Part shown: positions 14,549 to 21,111 of the stretch, in pieces
Position numbering within the stretch: position 1 is the stretch's first letter
How the letters are laid out: each line of letters begins with the position of its first letter
From: a virus
Virus record (IMG/VR): IMGVR_UViG_3300021083_000185
Span: 1-24,417 of that record
Reading direction: 5' to 3' (one strand)
DNA length: 24,417 bases
The notes under the pieces: model-generated
Told to the model about the DNA's origin: nothing
The model's database searches: none
Seen by the model: only the letters and a program-made list of their open reading frames with translations
Made by a program: the position numbers and the translations under genes

Positions 14549-15018
14549 ATTGTAAAGAATGGACCCTTAATTGGTGTTGTTTTTCTTTCTGGTATTAACC
14601 ATTTATTTAAATTTTTAATCCATTCATTGGTAATATGTCTCTTTCTTATATCATTCCTAAAAAATAAATGAACTTCGATAGGAGAATCACCTTCGGTTTC
14701 TTGTATAGCATACATTCTATTTCTACCTTCGTGGGACTTAACCGCAGCTGGTAGAGTAAAATCACCATCTTCCCATTCAGCAGGCACAGAAATATCTAAG
14801 AACGGTGATCCAATTGACCCATTGTTTTTAATATGGTTAATTAATCCATCTACTGATAGAGCTTCACTTCTATCTAATGGAGCAGCAAGATTCATAAAGA
14901 TTGACGGACTCATTTGAACTCTTAGTCCTCGATAATCAACCTCCTGATTATATGGGACTGCACCGGCACCCTTTTTGTTATCGATAATGACTTCATTTAA
15001 AATTTCGTGCAATCTCAT
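14545..15018 (-). CDS. Putative capsid-targeted (injected) protein with EGRNR motif
   Basis: This is the only well-supported minus-strand phage gene: 157 residues, GGGAG about 9 nt before the ATG, and a late-type box upstream (15039-15046). The N-terminus MRLHEILNE matches the T4 capsid-targeting pattern (MKTYQEFIAE, cut by prohead protease after (I/L)xE), so cleavage after Glu9 is predicted. The body has YRGLRVQMSPSIFMNLA, then SHEGRNRMYAI and SPIEVHLFFRNDIRKRHI, ending KGPFF. The HEGR(N/H)R segment is common in phage proteins of unknown activity. If packaged, it would enter the host with the DNA. This is inference from the leader and promoter. Confidence 0.75.
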   Translation of the reverse strand: MRLHEILNEVIIDNKKGAGAVPYNQEVDYRGLRVQMSPSIFMNLAAPLDRSEALSVDGLINHIKNNGSIGSPFLDISVPAEWEDGDFTLPAAVKSHEGRNRMYAIQETEGDSPIEVHLFFRNDIRKRHITNEWIKNLNKWLIPERKTTPIKGPFFTI

Positions 15019-15038
15019 ATTATATTTCTCCCATCATA

Positions 15039-15046
15039 TATTTATC
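15039..15046 (-). promoter_or_regulatory. Late-type GATAAATA promoter box, minus strand
   Basis: On the minus strand GATAAATATATG ends 21 nt before the ATG at 15018. It shares 12 identical bases with the box at 13852 and has the same spacing class as the box at 21084. It is T4-late-like; the sigma factor is not in this window. Confidence 0.55.
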
Positions 15047-15058
15047 TTGGCTTAGTGC

Positions 15059-15087
15059 TTGACAATATCAATTTTAATTGCTACAAT
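15059..15087 (+). promoter_or_regulatory. Sigma70-type promoter
   Basis: TTGACA (15059-15064), a 17-nt spacer and TACAAT (15082-15087), one mismatch in total. It diverges from the minus-strand late box only 13 nt away and drives the run of genes starting at 15128. Confidence 0.75.
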
Positions 15088-15127
15088 ATATAGTAGTAAT
15101 AAAATTATGACGCCGACGGGAGTAAAA

Positions 15128-15457
15128 ATGATCTTACCACATAATTTGCTAAAGAATGTAAAATACTATACTGCTGAAACATATTGTAGTCCAGCATCGA
15201 CTGCATTATTTACCACTTCCAGTATCAAGCCATATTCTAGAATAACACTACACTGGAAACAATGGTGGAAAAAACCAACAGTTATCAAAATGAATTGTGT
15301 TAGGGTAATGTCTGATGGAGAATATGGGCACACACCGGATACCGAATTTACAGAATTAAATACTCAGATGCACGAATATTTCTCAAAAGAACAATCCAAT
15401 AGTCAATCTGATTCTGCAATTGTTCTTTCTCTTGTTAAACCCGAAATCAAGGAGTAA
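15128..15457 (+). CDS. Hypothetical protein, first gene of an operon
   Basis: The ATG at 15128 is chosen because GGGAG lies 5 nt upstream. The in-frame ATG at 15107 would be nearly leaderless and has no binding site. The protein has 109 residues: LLKNVKYYTAETYCSP, a basic aromatic stretch (WKQWWKKPTVIKM) and an acidic, Ser/Gln-rich C-terminus. No domain is recognised. It is followed 4 nt later by a coupled membrane-protein gene. Confidence 0.65.
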   Translation: MILPHNLLKNVKYYTAETYCSPASTALFTTSSIKPYSRITLHWKQWWKKPTVIKMNCVRVMSDGEYGHTPDTEFTELNTQMHEYFSKEQSNSQSDSAIVLSLVKPEIKE

Positions 15458-15461
15458 TAAC

Positions 15462-15851
15462 GTGACACGCACTCTAACTGTAAATAAATCAAGTTGGCAT
15501 TATTTTCTTGCTACAAGATTCAGTGATTATCCACGGGGTGTTGATTTTGATGATCTCTGTGGATACAGCGGATATGTCATTAAAGGAATATTCGGATTAA
15601 TAGCAGGAATTGCAGTCTTTGCGGGCGCGGCATATTGCTTTGATGATTTTATTATTGGGTTGATATTTAGCATTATTTACCATTCATTCATGGTGGACAT
15701 ACCAGGCCTTACATTCATAGCAATTGCGTCAGCAATTATTCTTTTCCCTATCTTTCATATGTGGATTAGTTATACATCCGATGGATTCATACCATCACTA
15801 TATCGCAGTTATAAAAATAAATTTTGCATGGAAATTGAATTTAAGGAATAA
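15462..15851 (+). CDS. Multi-pass small membrane protein
   Basis: The start is the GTG at 15462, with AAGGAG upstream; no better start is available. The protein has 129 residues. A soluble N-terminus (SSWHYFLATRFSDYPRGVDFDDLCGY) is followed by two or three membrane segments: about residues 36-56 (GIFGLIAGIAVFAGAAY), 59-74 and 78-98 (FIAIASAIILFPIFHMWI). A short basic tail follows. It may act at the host inner membrane. I recognise the general W.YF.A..F..Y phage pattern, but there is no named function. Confidence 0.7.
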   Translation: MTRTLTVNKSSWHYFLATRFSDYPRGVDFDDLCGYSGYVIKGIFGLIAGIAVFAGAAYCFDDFIIGLIFSIIYHSFMVDIPGLTFIAIASAIILFPIFHMWISYTSDGFIPSLYRSYKNKFCMEIEFKE

Positions 15852-15852
15852 T

Positions 15853-16263
15853 ATGGATCAGTCGACAAAATTCGTGTGGGCATATATGATTAAGAATGGT
15901 GTCGTTACTGACGGCGAGTGGAATCAATATTTTGGAAATTTTGAACCATTATTTCGTACACCAGGTTCTCTTAATTTTTCACAATATGAAATCAAACAAT
16001 CCGATTTCTTAAATAAAATAAAAACAATTCACGTTGACTGGAGTAAGACGAAAAATCCAGTTTCCTTGTATGGGTATGTATTTGAGGGAACTGAAAACGA
16101 AGCTAGTATGGCAGAAACCCTTTTAGGTACTCTTGTCCTACTCGACGGTTCAGAATACAAAATTGGGATGGCTAATGAAAGAACAGGATTTTCAGACTAT
16201 CTTATGTCTATTTCTGAATTCGCATCAGATCCTCAAATAGTAAAGGATATCCTTGGTGAATAA
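15853..16263 (+). CDS. Hypothetical protein
   Basis: The ATG at 15853 follows AAGGAATAAT and lies just past the upstream stop; earlier in-frame starts run through the membrane-protein gene. The protein has 136 residues: an aromatic N-terminus (FVWAYMIKNGVV), a central KTIHVDWSKTKNP, LYGYVFEG, and a helical, Leu-rich MAETLLGTLVLL segment. No domain is recognised. It overlaps the following lipoprotein gene by 8 nt. Confidence 0.65.
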   Translation: MDQSTKFVWAYMIKNGVVTDGEWNQYFGNFEPLFRTPGSLNFSQYEIKQSDFLNKIKTIHVDWSKTKNPVSLYGYVFEGTENEASMAETLLGTLVLLDGSEYKIGMANERTGFSDYLMSISEFASDPQIVKDILGE

Positions 16264-16624
16264 TTATTTGAAGCCATTTGCTGTGATAATGTGCTCATTC
16301 ACAATTGGATTATCTGGGTGTCAATCTAAAAAACCTGATAATGAATCAGCTAATCACGATTTACCATTGTCGGCATATTTCACTGCTATTGAAAATACAT
16401 GGACTAATATAGATAAGGTCTGCTATGATTATTCATCAAAGTTATTCCTGATTCATGTTACTTCAGAAGATGCAGACGACAAACCTTGGTGTGGTTGGAA
16501 TGTAATGAATAAATATGAATTTTATTCATTAGACAATGGAACTTTATTTATAAATAGGCCTGGCGCCAATTGGATTAATACTTATGTTGATACTTCAGAT
16601 TTGAAATGTTCTGATTCACAATAA
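16256..16624 (+). CDS. Phage-encoded lipoprotein
   Basis: The GTG at 16256 has AAGGAT upstream and gives 122 residues. The N-terminus MNNYLKPFAVIMCSFTIGLSG is a lipoprotein signal, with lipobox LSGC placing the acylated Cys at about residue 22. The mature part is about 100 residues with four further Cys (VCYDYSS, PWCGWN, LKCSDS), perhaps in disulphides. It would be anchored in the host envelope. Similar phage lipoproteins can block receptors or Rz-like spanins, but no motif here identifies such a role. Confidence 0.7.
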   Translation: MNNYLKPFAVIMCSFTIGLSGCQSKKPDNESANHDLPLSAYFTAIENTWTNIDKVCYDYSSKLFLIHVTSEDADDKPWCGWNVMNKYEFYSLDNGTLFINRPGANWINTYVDTSDLKCSDSQ

Positions 16625-16626
16625 CT

Positions 16627-17016
16627 ATGATTACAAAAGACCAAGCATTGATTTTAACAGGGTACACAGGAATTTCATGTGTCATGAATTTTGACGACTT
16701 TGAAGCTGATGCTGCAAGAAGATTAGGTCGTCCATTATGTGACCATGGATTATCAACTGACCAAGTCATCAAAGAAATAAAAGAACTATATAAATCTGAC
16801 TTTGAAGCATTGGTATTTGATAGCCAAGATGCGATTATTCTATCTGGATTTACTGGATTTATGTTTGTAGATACAAATGAATTGTTGAAAGACATATCGG
16901 CCAGACTCAATAGACAAATATCCGAAACGGAAATGATAGAGTCATTCTCTAAACGAGGATATCGTTATCTTTATAAAACAGATTTTATTTCATTGTTACC
17001 AAAAGAAGAAAATTAA
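16627..17016 (+). CDS. Tandem duplicate of the LTGYTG (DUF7736-like) domain
   Basis: This is a 129-residue protein made of two copies of one domain. Residues 1-62 contain KDQALILTGYTGISCV..FDDFEADAARRLGRP and a KSDFEALV end. Residues 63-125 contain SQDAIILSGFTGFMFV, ELLKDISARLNRQIS and KTDFISLL. The single-domain form occurs widely in phages (AIILSAYTG ... D.F..L) as a protein of unknown function. I recall a DUF for it, probably DUF7736, but cannot verify this. A duplicated version in one chain is unusual. It starts 2 nt after the lipoprotein stop. Confidence 0.75.
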   Translation: MITKDQALILTGYTGISCVMNFDDFEADAARRLGRPLCDHGLSTDQVIKEIKELYKSDFEALVFDSQDAIILSGFTGFMFVDTNELLKDISARLNRQISETEMIESFSKRGYRYLYKTDFISLLPKEEN

Positions 17017-17019
17017 ATT

Positions 17020-17310
17020 ATGAAACGATATTGGTGTTCGTGGTGGTCTGGATATTATCTTGACGAAGGTTGTTCGATGCCACCATTTCAAATATGGTTG
17101 TTACATGAGCGAGCACGAAATTATCCAGATACTACTCGAACTGAAGTTAATATTTATGCTGTAATTGATTCAGATTTAGTAGCTGAAATCGAATCTTCAA
17201 TTCAGAAATATTTTCCAGATTATTCAGAATTATCTATTGAAGAAAAAGATATTGATTTTCAACCTGATGAATGTTTTATAAATTTTGAAAATAAAACATT
17301 ACTGAAATAG
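17020..17310 (+). CDS. Conserved phage protein (WCSWWSGYY family)
   Basis: This is a 96-residue protein. The N-terminus YWCSWWSGYYLDEGCSMPPFQIWLL, then a R..Y..... TEVNIYAVIDS segment and a KYFPDYSE pattern, match a small phage protein family that I recognise but cannot name. Two Cys may form a disulphide or bind metal. It starts 3 nt after the upstream stop and is followed by a Shine-Dalgarno-like GGATATACT before 17319. The function is unknown. Confidence 0.75.
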   Translation: MKRYWCSWWSGYYLDEGCSMPPFQIWLLHERARNYPDTTRTEVNIYAVIDSDLVAEIESSIQKYFPDYSELSIEEKDIDFQPDECFINFENKTLLK

Positions 17311-17318
17311 GATATACT

Positions 17319-17528
17319 ATGTCAACTGAAATGAAAATTATGGGTATTGTTGCCGCATTGTGCCTAATTGCGCTAGTAACATTTTCTGTGATCTATTATC
17401 AAAAACAGTCAATCTTCTATGATGCCTGTTTGAATGCTGGCGGCCTGGTAATCGATGCTCCAATCAAGAATGGGGTATCTGTTTGTGCTAAAATTGAAAT
17501 TTTAAAATTGAAAGTAAACAATGATTGA
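17319..17528 (+). CDS. Small single-pass membrane protein
   Basis: This is a 69-residue protein with a short N-terminus (MSTEMK), one membrane segment (residues 7-27, IMGIVAALCLIALVTFSVIYY), then a 42-residue soluble tail with two Cys spaced about 20 apart (DACLNAGG, SVCAKIE). The likely topology is N-in with the Cys-containing part in the periplasm, where a disulphide could form. It overlaps the macro-domain gene by 8 nt. The function is unknown. Confidence 0.75.
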   Translation: MSTEMKIMGIVAALCLIALVTFSVIYYQKQSIFYDACLNAGGLVIDAPIKNGVSVCAKIEILKLKVNND

Positions 17529-17964
17529 ACAAAGAATAGGTGATCTTCTTGATCAGAAAAGTGGGCACATAGTTCATTGTGTAAATGCCCAGGGAGTAAT
17601 GGGGGCTGGAATTGCTTTGGCAATTAAGAATAAATATCCTGACTGCTATAAAATTTACAAAGAAGAATATGATAGAGATAATTTGTATCTTGGAAATTGT
17701 ATTCCTTATTATGTCAATGATAATTTAACAATTTGGAATTTGGTTGGCCAACGTGAAGTTGGTGCTGGTCGTCGAATGGTAAACTACGAAGCAATCGCTA
17801 ATGGATTAGAATTCCTTGAAGATAAAATTAAGAAAAGTAGTGTGCCAAATATTTTACATTTTCCGTTGATCGGGTGTGGGTTGGCCGGTGGAAAATGGCC
17901 AATAATTCATGCAATCATAGATAATACCATCACTTGTAAAAAAGTCCTCTGGACATTGTCGTAA
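17521..17964 (+). CDS. Macro-domain protein (ADP-ribose binding/hydrolysis)
   Basis: This is a 147-residue single macro domain of normal length. HCVNAQGVMGAGIA (residues 19-32) is the ADP-ribose distal-phosphate loop with Asn22, and LIGCGLAGGKW (116-126) is the second phosphate loop. The pattern is nearest to the ADP-ribose 1''-phosphatase/TARG-like types. In phages such domains may process ADP-ribose products made by host or phage ADP-ribosyltransferases or NAD-based defences. The substrate is not shown here. It is the last gene before the intergenic promoter at 17981. Confidence 0.9.
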   Translation: MIEQRIGDLLDQKSGHIVHCVNAQGVMGAGIALAIKNKYPDCYKIYKEEYDRDNLYLGNCIPYYVNDNLTIWNLVGQREVGAGRRMVNYEAIANGLEFLEDKIKKSSVPNILHFPLIGCGLAGGKWPIIHAIIDNTITCKKVLWTLS

Positions 17965-17980
17965 TTTCAAAAATCCATTA

Positions 17981-18009
17981 TATACATAATTACACTACTA
18001 GTATATAAT
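17981..18009 (+). promoter_or_regulatory. Likely sigma70-type promoter
   Basis: TATACA (17981-17986), 17 nt and TATAAT (18004-18009). The -10 is perfect and the -35 matches four of six positions. It is followed by an AT-rich leader and AAAAGGAAAATGTT before the ATG at 18061. Confidence 0.6.
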
Positions 18010-18060
18010 TGCTTTTACTGTTTTAATTTTTACAATAAATCTATTTAAAAGGAAAATGTT

Positions 18061-19116
18061 ATGACATTGTATCATCGCCAAGGCACATCATTTTATCCAT
18101 CAGCTGAATCTGCTCTAGATATCAGAAAAGAATTGCCGGTGGGAAATTATGTGGTAGCAAAAAATCCGAATACTGGCCAATTGTATTTTGACTCCATTGA
18201 TGGATTTAAAATTAGTGGAAAAGTATATGGTGACACAGAACAACATGCAACAAGAATTCTTTCCACATTCAATCATCGTGCTGTTTCCACTGGTGTATTA
18301 CTATGCGGAGAAAAAGGATCAGGTAAAACCCTATTAGCTAAAATGCTATCAGTAATGGGGCTGAATCTTGGATATCCAACCGTTACTATCAACCAACCCT
18401 GGCACGGTGAAGCATTCAATCAATTGATTCAAGGAATCCAACAACCTGCGATTATCTTGTTTGACGAATTTGAAAAAGTATATGATCGCGATGAGCAAGC
18501 CAGTATGCTGACTTTGCTGGATGGTGTTTTTCCTACTAAGAAATTGTTTATCTTGACGTGTAATGATAAATGGCGCATTGATGCACATATGCGCAATCGT
18601 CCAGGTAGAATTTTTTATATGCTGGAATATAGTGGATTGGAGCAAACTTTTATTCAAGAATATTGTGAAGAAAACTTGAATAATAAAGGATATATTGAAA
18701 CAATCTGCAGACTTGCGCTTATGTTTGATAAATTCAATTTCGACATCTTGAAAGCTGTTTGCGAAGAATGCAATCGCTATAATGAATCACCACAACAGGC
18801 ATTGAAATTGCTAAATGCTAAACCACAAGATGAAGGCGAATCTGTTTATGATATTGTGGTATTTAAGAATTTGAAGGAAATTCCCAGAGATGATATTAAC
18901 GACACATGGTCGGCCAATCCACTTACATCTGATAATTTTACACTTTGGCATGACATTAGTGAAGATGATCAAGTTGGATATGACTTTACTCCTCATGATT
19001 TAAAACACGTTGATCCAGTCGCAGCACAATATACATTTATCAACAGAGAAGGTATTAAGGCTGTCTTTACACGTCGAAAAGAAAACAGATACAATTATCT
19101 GGATTATGTAAACTAA
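18061..19116 (+). CDS. AAA+ ATPase
   Basis: This is a 351-residue AAA+ protein with Walker A GEKGSGKT (residues 83-90), Walker B IILFDEFEK (131-139), sensor-1 Asn168 (LTCND) and MRNRPGR (177-183) with arginine-finger candidates. The N-terminal 80 residues are distinct (YHRQGTSFYPSAESALD, YFDSIDGFKI). The C-terminal part is acidic (EDDQVGYDFTPHDL). This matches an ATPase class found in large phages, probably acting as a remodelling ring; its target is not known. It has its own promoter and a good ribosome binding site. The later MoxR (21422) is a different AAA+ clade. Confidence 0.85.
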   Translation: MTLYHRQGTSFYPSAESALDIRKELPVGNYVVAKNPNTGQLYFDSIDGFKISGKVYGDTEQHATRILSTFNHRAVSTGVLLCGEKGSGKTLLAKMLSVMGLNLGYPTVTINQPWHGEAFNQLIQGIQQPAIILFDEFEKVYDRDEQASMLTLLDGVFPTKKLFILTCNDKWRIDAHMRNRPGRIFYMLEYSGLEQTFIQEYCEENLNNKGYIETICRLALMFDKFNFDILKAVCEECNRYNESPQQALKLLNAKPQDEGESVYDIVVFKNLKEIPRDDINDTWSANPLTSDNFTLWHDISEDDQVGYDFTPHDLKHVDPVAAQYTFINREGIKAVFTRRKENRYNYLDYVN

Positions 19117-19123
19117 AGGAAGA

Positions 19124-19216
19124 ATTTATTTAAATAAAAATCATAATGAATTGATAAAATGCATTGACAAAAGTAAAGAATGGCTGACCGCAATCAAGGA
19201 TAATCATACACTATGA
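19124..19216 (+). other. Open frame without a standard start between two genes
   Basis: In the gap after the AAA+ gene, one frame is open from 19124 to TGA at 19214-19216, which overlaps the next ATG as ATGA. It reads IYLNKNHNELIKCIDKSKEWL followed by TAIKDNHTL. AAGGA precedes an ATT at 19124, and the only conventional start is a TTG at 19151, which leaves about 21 residues. The protein-like reading and the ATGA junction hint at a short coupled peptide with a rare start, or at the tail of a frameshifted gene. Confidence 0.3.
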
Positions 19217-19815
19217 AAATTCAAGCTTATCAATGTCGGTTTAGTGGAGAAATATTCCGTCTAGATGAACGGGAAGAATATATTTCCCATCTAACTTCGA
19301 TTAGAGAGAAAAAGAAAGCCGATCGGCAACATAGAAATGCCATTCGAGAATGGAATAAATGGCTTACTTCGGAAAAAGAAAATATAAAAGAATTTTCTCA
19401 AATAGCACCATGGGTAATAAAGAATTTCAATTTCATAATAAAGAATTATGGGTGTTTGCATCGAAAAAACATTAGTGGGGAGTGTTCTGAATTAAAGTTT
19501 CAATGTAAATATAAGTCATTAGCTTCCAATAGTCATTCTGCTCCGCGTGGTAAACCAGAAAATTGGTGCTCTGGAAATAAAAATCTACCTAATGGATATC
19601 CGGGCTATACAGGAAGTATTTCTGGAATTGTCCAACTAATAGGAGATCATTCCTGGCTCAGTGATGTTTTTAAATTCTTTGACATTTGTTTAGTCGGTGG
19701 ATCTGGTCCTAGTAGGTATGGAGAATTTAATTATAACGTGAACGTATATATTGAAGACTGGCCTGGATTGAAAGACGAATTAGTTGTGAAGACATTAAAA
19801 GGGGAATGTCAATAA
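19213..19815 (+). CDS. Conserved phage hypothetical protein
   Basis: This is a 200-residue protein. The start MKIQAYQCRFSGEIFRLDEREEYISHLTSIREKKKADRQ has a single zinc-finger-like spacing (Cys8 ... His26), followed by a basic helix. The middle is a W..(I/V)..NF..I segment and a Cys-containing region. The C-terminus has GSGPSRYGEFNYNVNVYIEDWPGL, a beta-rich end. I recognise the N-terminal pattern from other large phages, but the function is unknown. It starts at an ATGA junction and is followed by the next gene after 1 nt. Confidence 0.75.
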   Translation: MKIQAYQCRFSGEIFRLDEREEYISHLTSIREKKKADRQHRNAIREWNKWLTSEKENIKEFSQIAPWVIKNFNFIIKNYGCLHRKNISGECSELKFQCKYKSLASNSHSAPRGKPENWCSGNKNLPNGYPGYTGSISGIVQLIGDHSWLSDVFKFFDICLVGGSGPSRYGEFNYNVNVYIEDWPGLKDELVVKTLKGECQ

Positions 19816-19816
19816 T

Positions 19817-20128
19817 ATGAAGCCAAATTGTTATGAATGTCAATACCGAAGAGATATTCCAGGAAATGCACATTCTCAATGTGATCATCCATCCTTTCAA
19901 GGTGTTAACGCCATTTTGGGGATTTTAGCAACGATACGAGCAACCCATAGGAGTGGGCCTATCGAATCAATGGATAAGGAGATTATCGTGAAAGGTAATC
20001 AACATGGTATTAAGAATGGGTGGTTTATGCACCCATTGAATTTTGATCCGGCGTGGCTTGAAGAATGTAACGGTTTCAAATCTATTGAAAGTATCTCAGT
20101 AAGTCCAGCAATCAGCCAAGTTGAATAA
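19817..20128 (+). CDS. Conserved Cys-rich phage protein
   Basis: This is a 103-residue protein that begins KPNCYECQYRRDIPGNAHSQCDHP, four Cys/His that look like a zinc-binding knuckle (Cys5, Cys8, Cys22, His24). The second half contains GIKNGWFMHPLNFDPAWLEECNGF, a recognisable phage-protein signature (P.NFDP.WL..C.GF). It probably binds one zinc. The function is unknown. It is the last gene before a 277-base region without a recognised gene. Confidence 0.8.
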   Translation: MKPNCYECQYRRDIPGNAHSQCDHPSFQGVNAILGILATIRATHRSGPIESMDKEIIVKGNQHGIKNGWFMHPLNFDPAWLEECNGFKSIESISVSPAISQVE

Positions 20129-20405
20129 GGCCCACTACATGATGACCAAGGTGTATATCGCGGAAGTTATCGGGCATCGTAAATCTTGCAATTAGTCTGG
20201 CAGTTAGTAGAGAAAAAGATAGTTAGAAATTGTAGCAAATTTTCAAACTTAGAATGGGAATAAGTGAGCAGTATTTAGCGAGTATTCAGCATCCTTGGAA
20301 CACGGCAGTGAACCAAATGGCTGGTAACGGTAGCGCACAGGCCTGTGGATACTGCTCACTTATTCCCATTCTAAGCCTTAAACTAATTAATTCAACACAA
20401 GGAAT
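20129..20405 (+). other. Long gap: 27-bp inverted repeat element and short open frames
   Basis: This region has no recognised gene. At 20138-20194 a short frame codes for MMTKVYIAEVIGHRKSCN with no supporting signal. At 20248-20375 lies the inverted-repeat element, listed separately. An ATG at 20254 in the left arm opens a 51-residue frame that runs through the element to TGA 20407-20409, where it overlaps the next start as ATGA. Confidence 0.5.
20248..20375. repeat. 128-bp element with 27-bp perfect inverted repeats
   Basis: The arms at 20248-20274 and 20349-20375 are exact reverse complements over 27 bases. The 74-base centre has two more foldings: CAGC..TTGG (20287-20298) pairs with CCAA..GCTG (20313-20323), and CACAGGCCTGTG (20336-20347) is a perfect 12-base palindrome. 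As RNA this gives a long stem topped by two hairpins. As DNA it resembles a MITE-like or recombination element. The centre is more GC-rich than the genome. There is no T-run after it, so it is not an ordinary terminator. An open frame also runs through it (HPWNTAVNQMAGNGSAQACG). Confidence 0.8.
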
Positions 20406-20699
20406 ATGATACCAATTTATTTATTAGAATCAACTGACATCATTGAACCAACTGATTGGTGTAGGCCTCTTCAATTAATTTCAATGAGTGGCGGAATGAG
20501 TGATGGATATTCTTTTAAATCGTGCTATAGCGGAAAACCTGAAAATAATGTTGAATGGGTAAAGGTGTCAAATATACTTGGCCAACGCTGGTTTGGTGAA
20601 ACTGTCGAAAATTACAATAATGGAGTCGGTGTATCTTATGAATTTGTAAGAGGTAGTATTCCATTATCTCATCAATTAGATATGAGTGATTACAAATGA
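20406..20699 (+). CDS. Hypothetical protein
   Basis: This is a 97-residue protein with AAGGAAT just before the ATG. The N-terminus IPIYLLESTDIIEPTDWCRPLQL is followed by a Gly/Ser-rich stretch (ISMSGGMSDGYSF) and a beta-rich part with GQRWFGETVENYNNGVGV. It ends in an acidic tail that overlaps the next gene by ATGA. The gene lies directly after the inverted-repeat element, which may influence its expression. The function is unknown. Confidence 0.7.
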   Translation: MIPIYLLESTDIIEPTDWCRPLQLISMSGGMSDGYSFKSCYSGKPENNVEWVKVSNILGQRWFGETVENYNNGVGVSYEFVRGSIPLSHQLDMSDYK

Positions 20700-21088
20700 A
20701 GAAACTAGTTGAAATGAAGAGAATTAAAGTTGAAGAAATGTCTATTCACGCATTAAGTTGGCTAGTTGCTGATTTGCTCGATTGGAAACCTAAAATTGAT
20801 AAATATGGCCCATTATTCAGCAAGGGTTATTATGCGACATCGATAAATTGCCATATGTTCGATATAGCAAAATGGGAAATAGGCGGCCCAATTCTTGAAT
20901 GGTTGATTAGTCAAGGAATGCTAGTTGAAGCAACGGATAAAATGTATAAAACCCTTCCTAAATTCAAAGCTACTTTGACTAAATGGGAAACTTCTTCCTT
21001 CGGTGATACGTTACTCATTGCGGCAATGAAATGTTTTGTAGTTTATAAATGTGGCGAATTTGCCGAAATTCCTACTAAATTGGCATAA
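20696..21088 (+). CDS. DUF2591-like phage protein
   Basis: This is a 130-residue protein. RIKVEEMSIHALSWLVADLL, YGPLFSKGYYATSINCHMFDIAKWEIGGPILEW and a C-terminal GDTLLIAAMKCFVVYKCGEFAEIP correspond to the DUF2591 pattern seen in many phages (L...LDW.VA ..., ..W..GGP.IE, G.T.L.AAMR.YV..K.GDE...P). Its function is unknown. The variant WEIGGPILEW is clear. It is coupled to the upstream gene by ATGA. Confidence 0.75.
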   Translation: MKKLVEMKRIKVEEMSIHALSWLVADLLDWKPKIDKYGPLFSKGYYATSINCHMFDIAKWEIGGPILEWLISQGMLVEATDKMYKTLPKFKATLTKWETSSFGDTLLIAAMKCFVVYKCGEFAEIPTKLA

Positions 21089-21091
21089 ATA
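21084..21091 (+). promoter_or_regulatory. Late-type CATAAATA promoter box
   Basis: CATAAATATATAA begins 28 nt before the ATG at 21112, with GGAGA in between. It resembles the T4 late -10 TATAAATA and the boxes at 13852 and 15039. It overlaps the stop codon of the upstream gene. Confidence 0.55.
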
Positions 21092-21111
21092 TATAATTAC
21101 AGGAGACCATC

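Noticed and set aside
18349-18657. Minus-strand open frame of 102 codons inside the AAA+ gene
   Set aside because: It is antisense to the Walker motifs of the AAA+ ATPase and has no start signal or domain.
20138-20194. Short frame MMTKVYIAEVIGHRKSCN as a gene
   Set aside because: Only 18 residues, with no conserved feature and no coupling to a neighbour; kept only as a note to the gap.
20129-20250. tRNA gene in the long gap
   Set aside because: No T-loop GTTCGA motif, no acceptor stem and no cloverleaf could be found.
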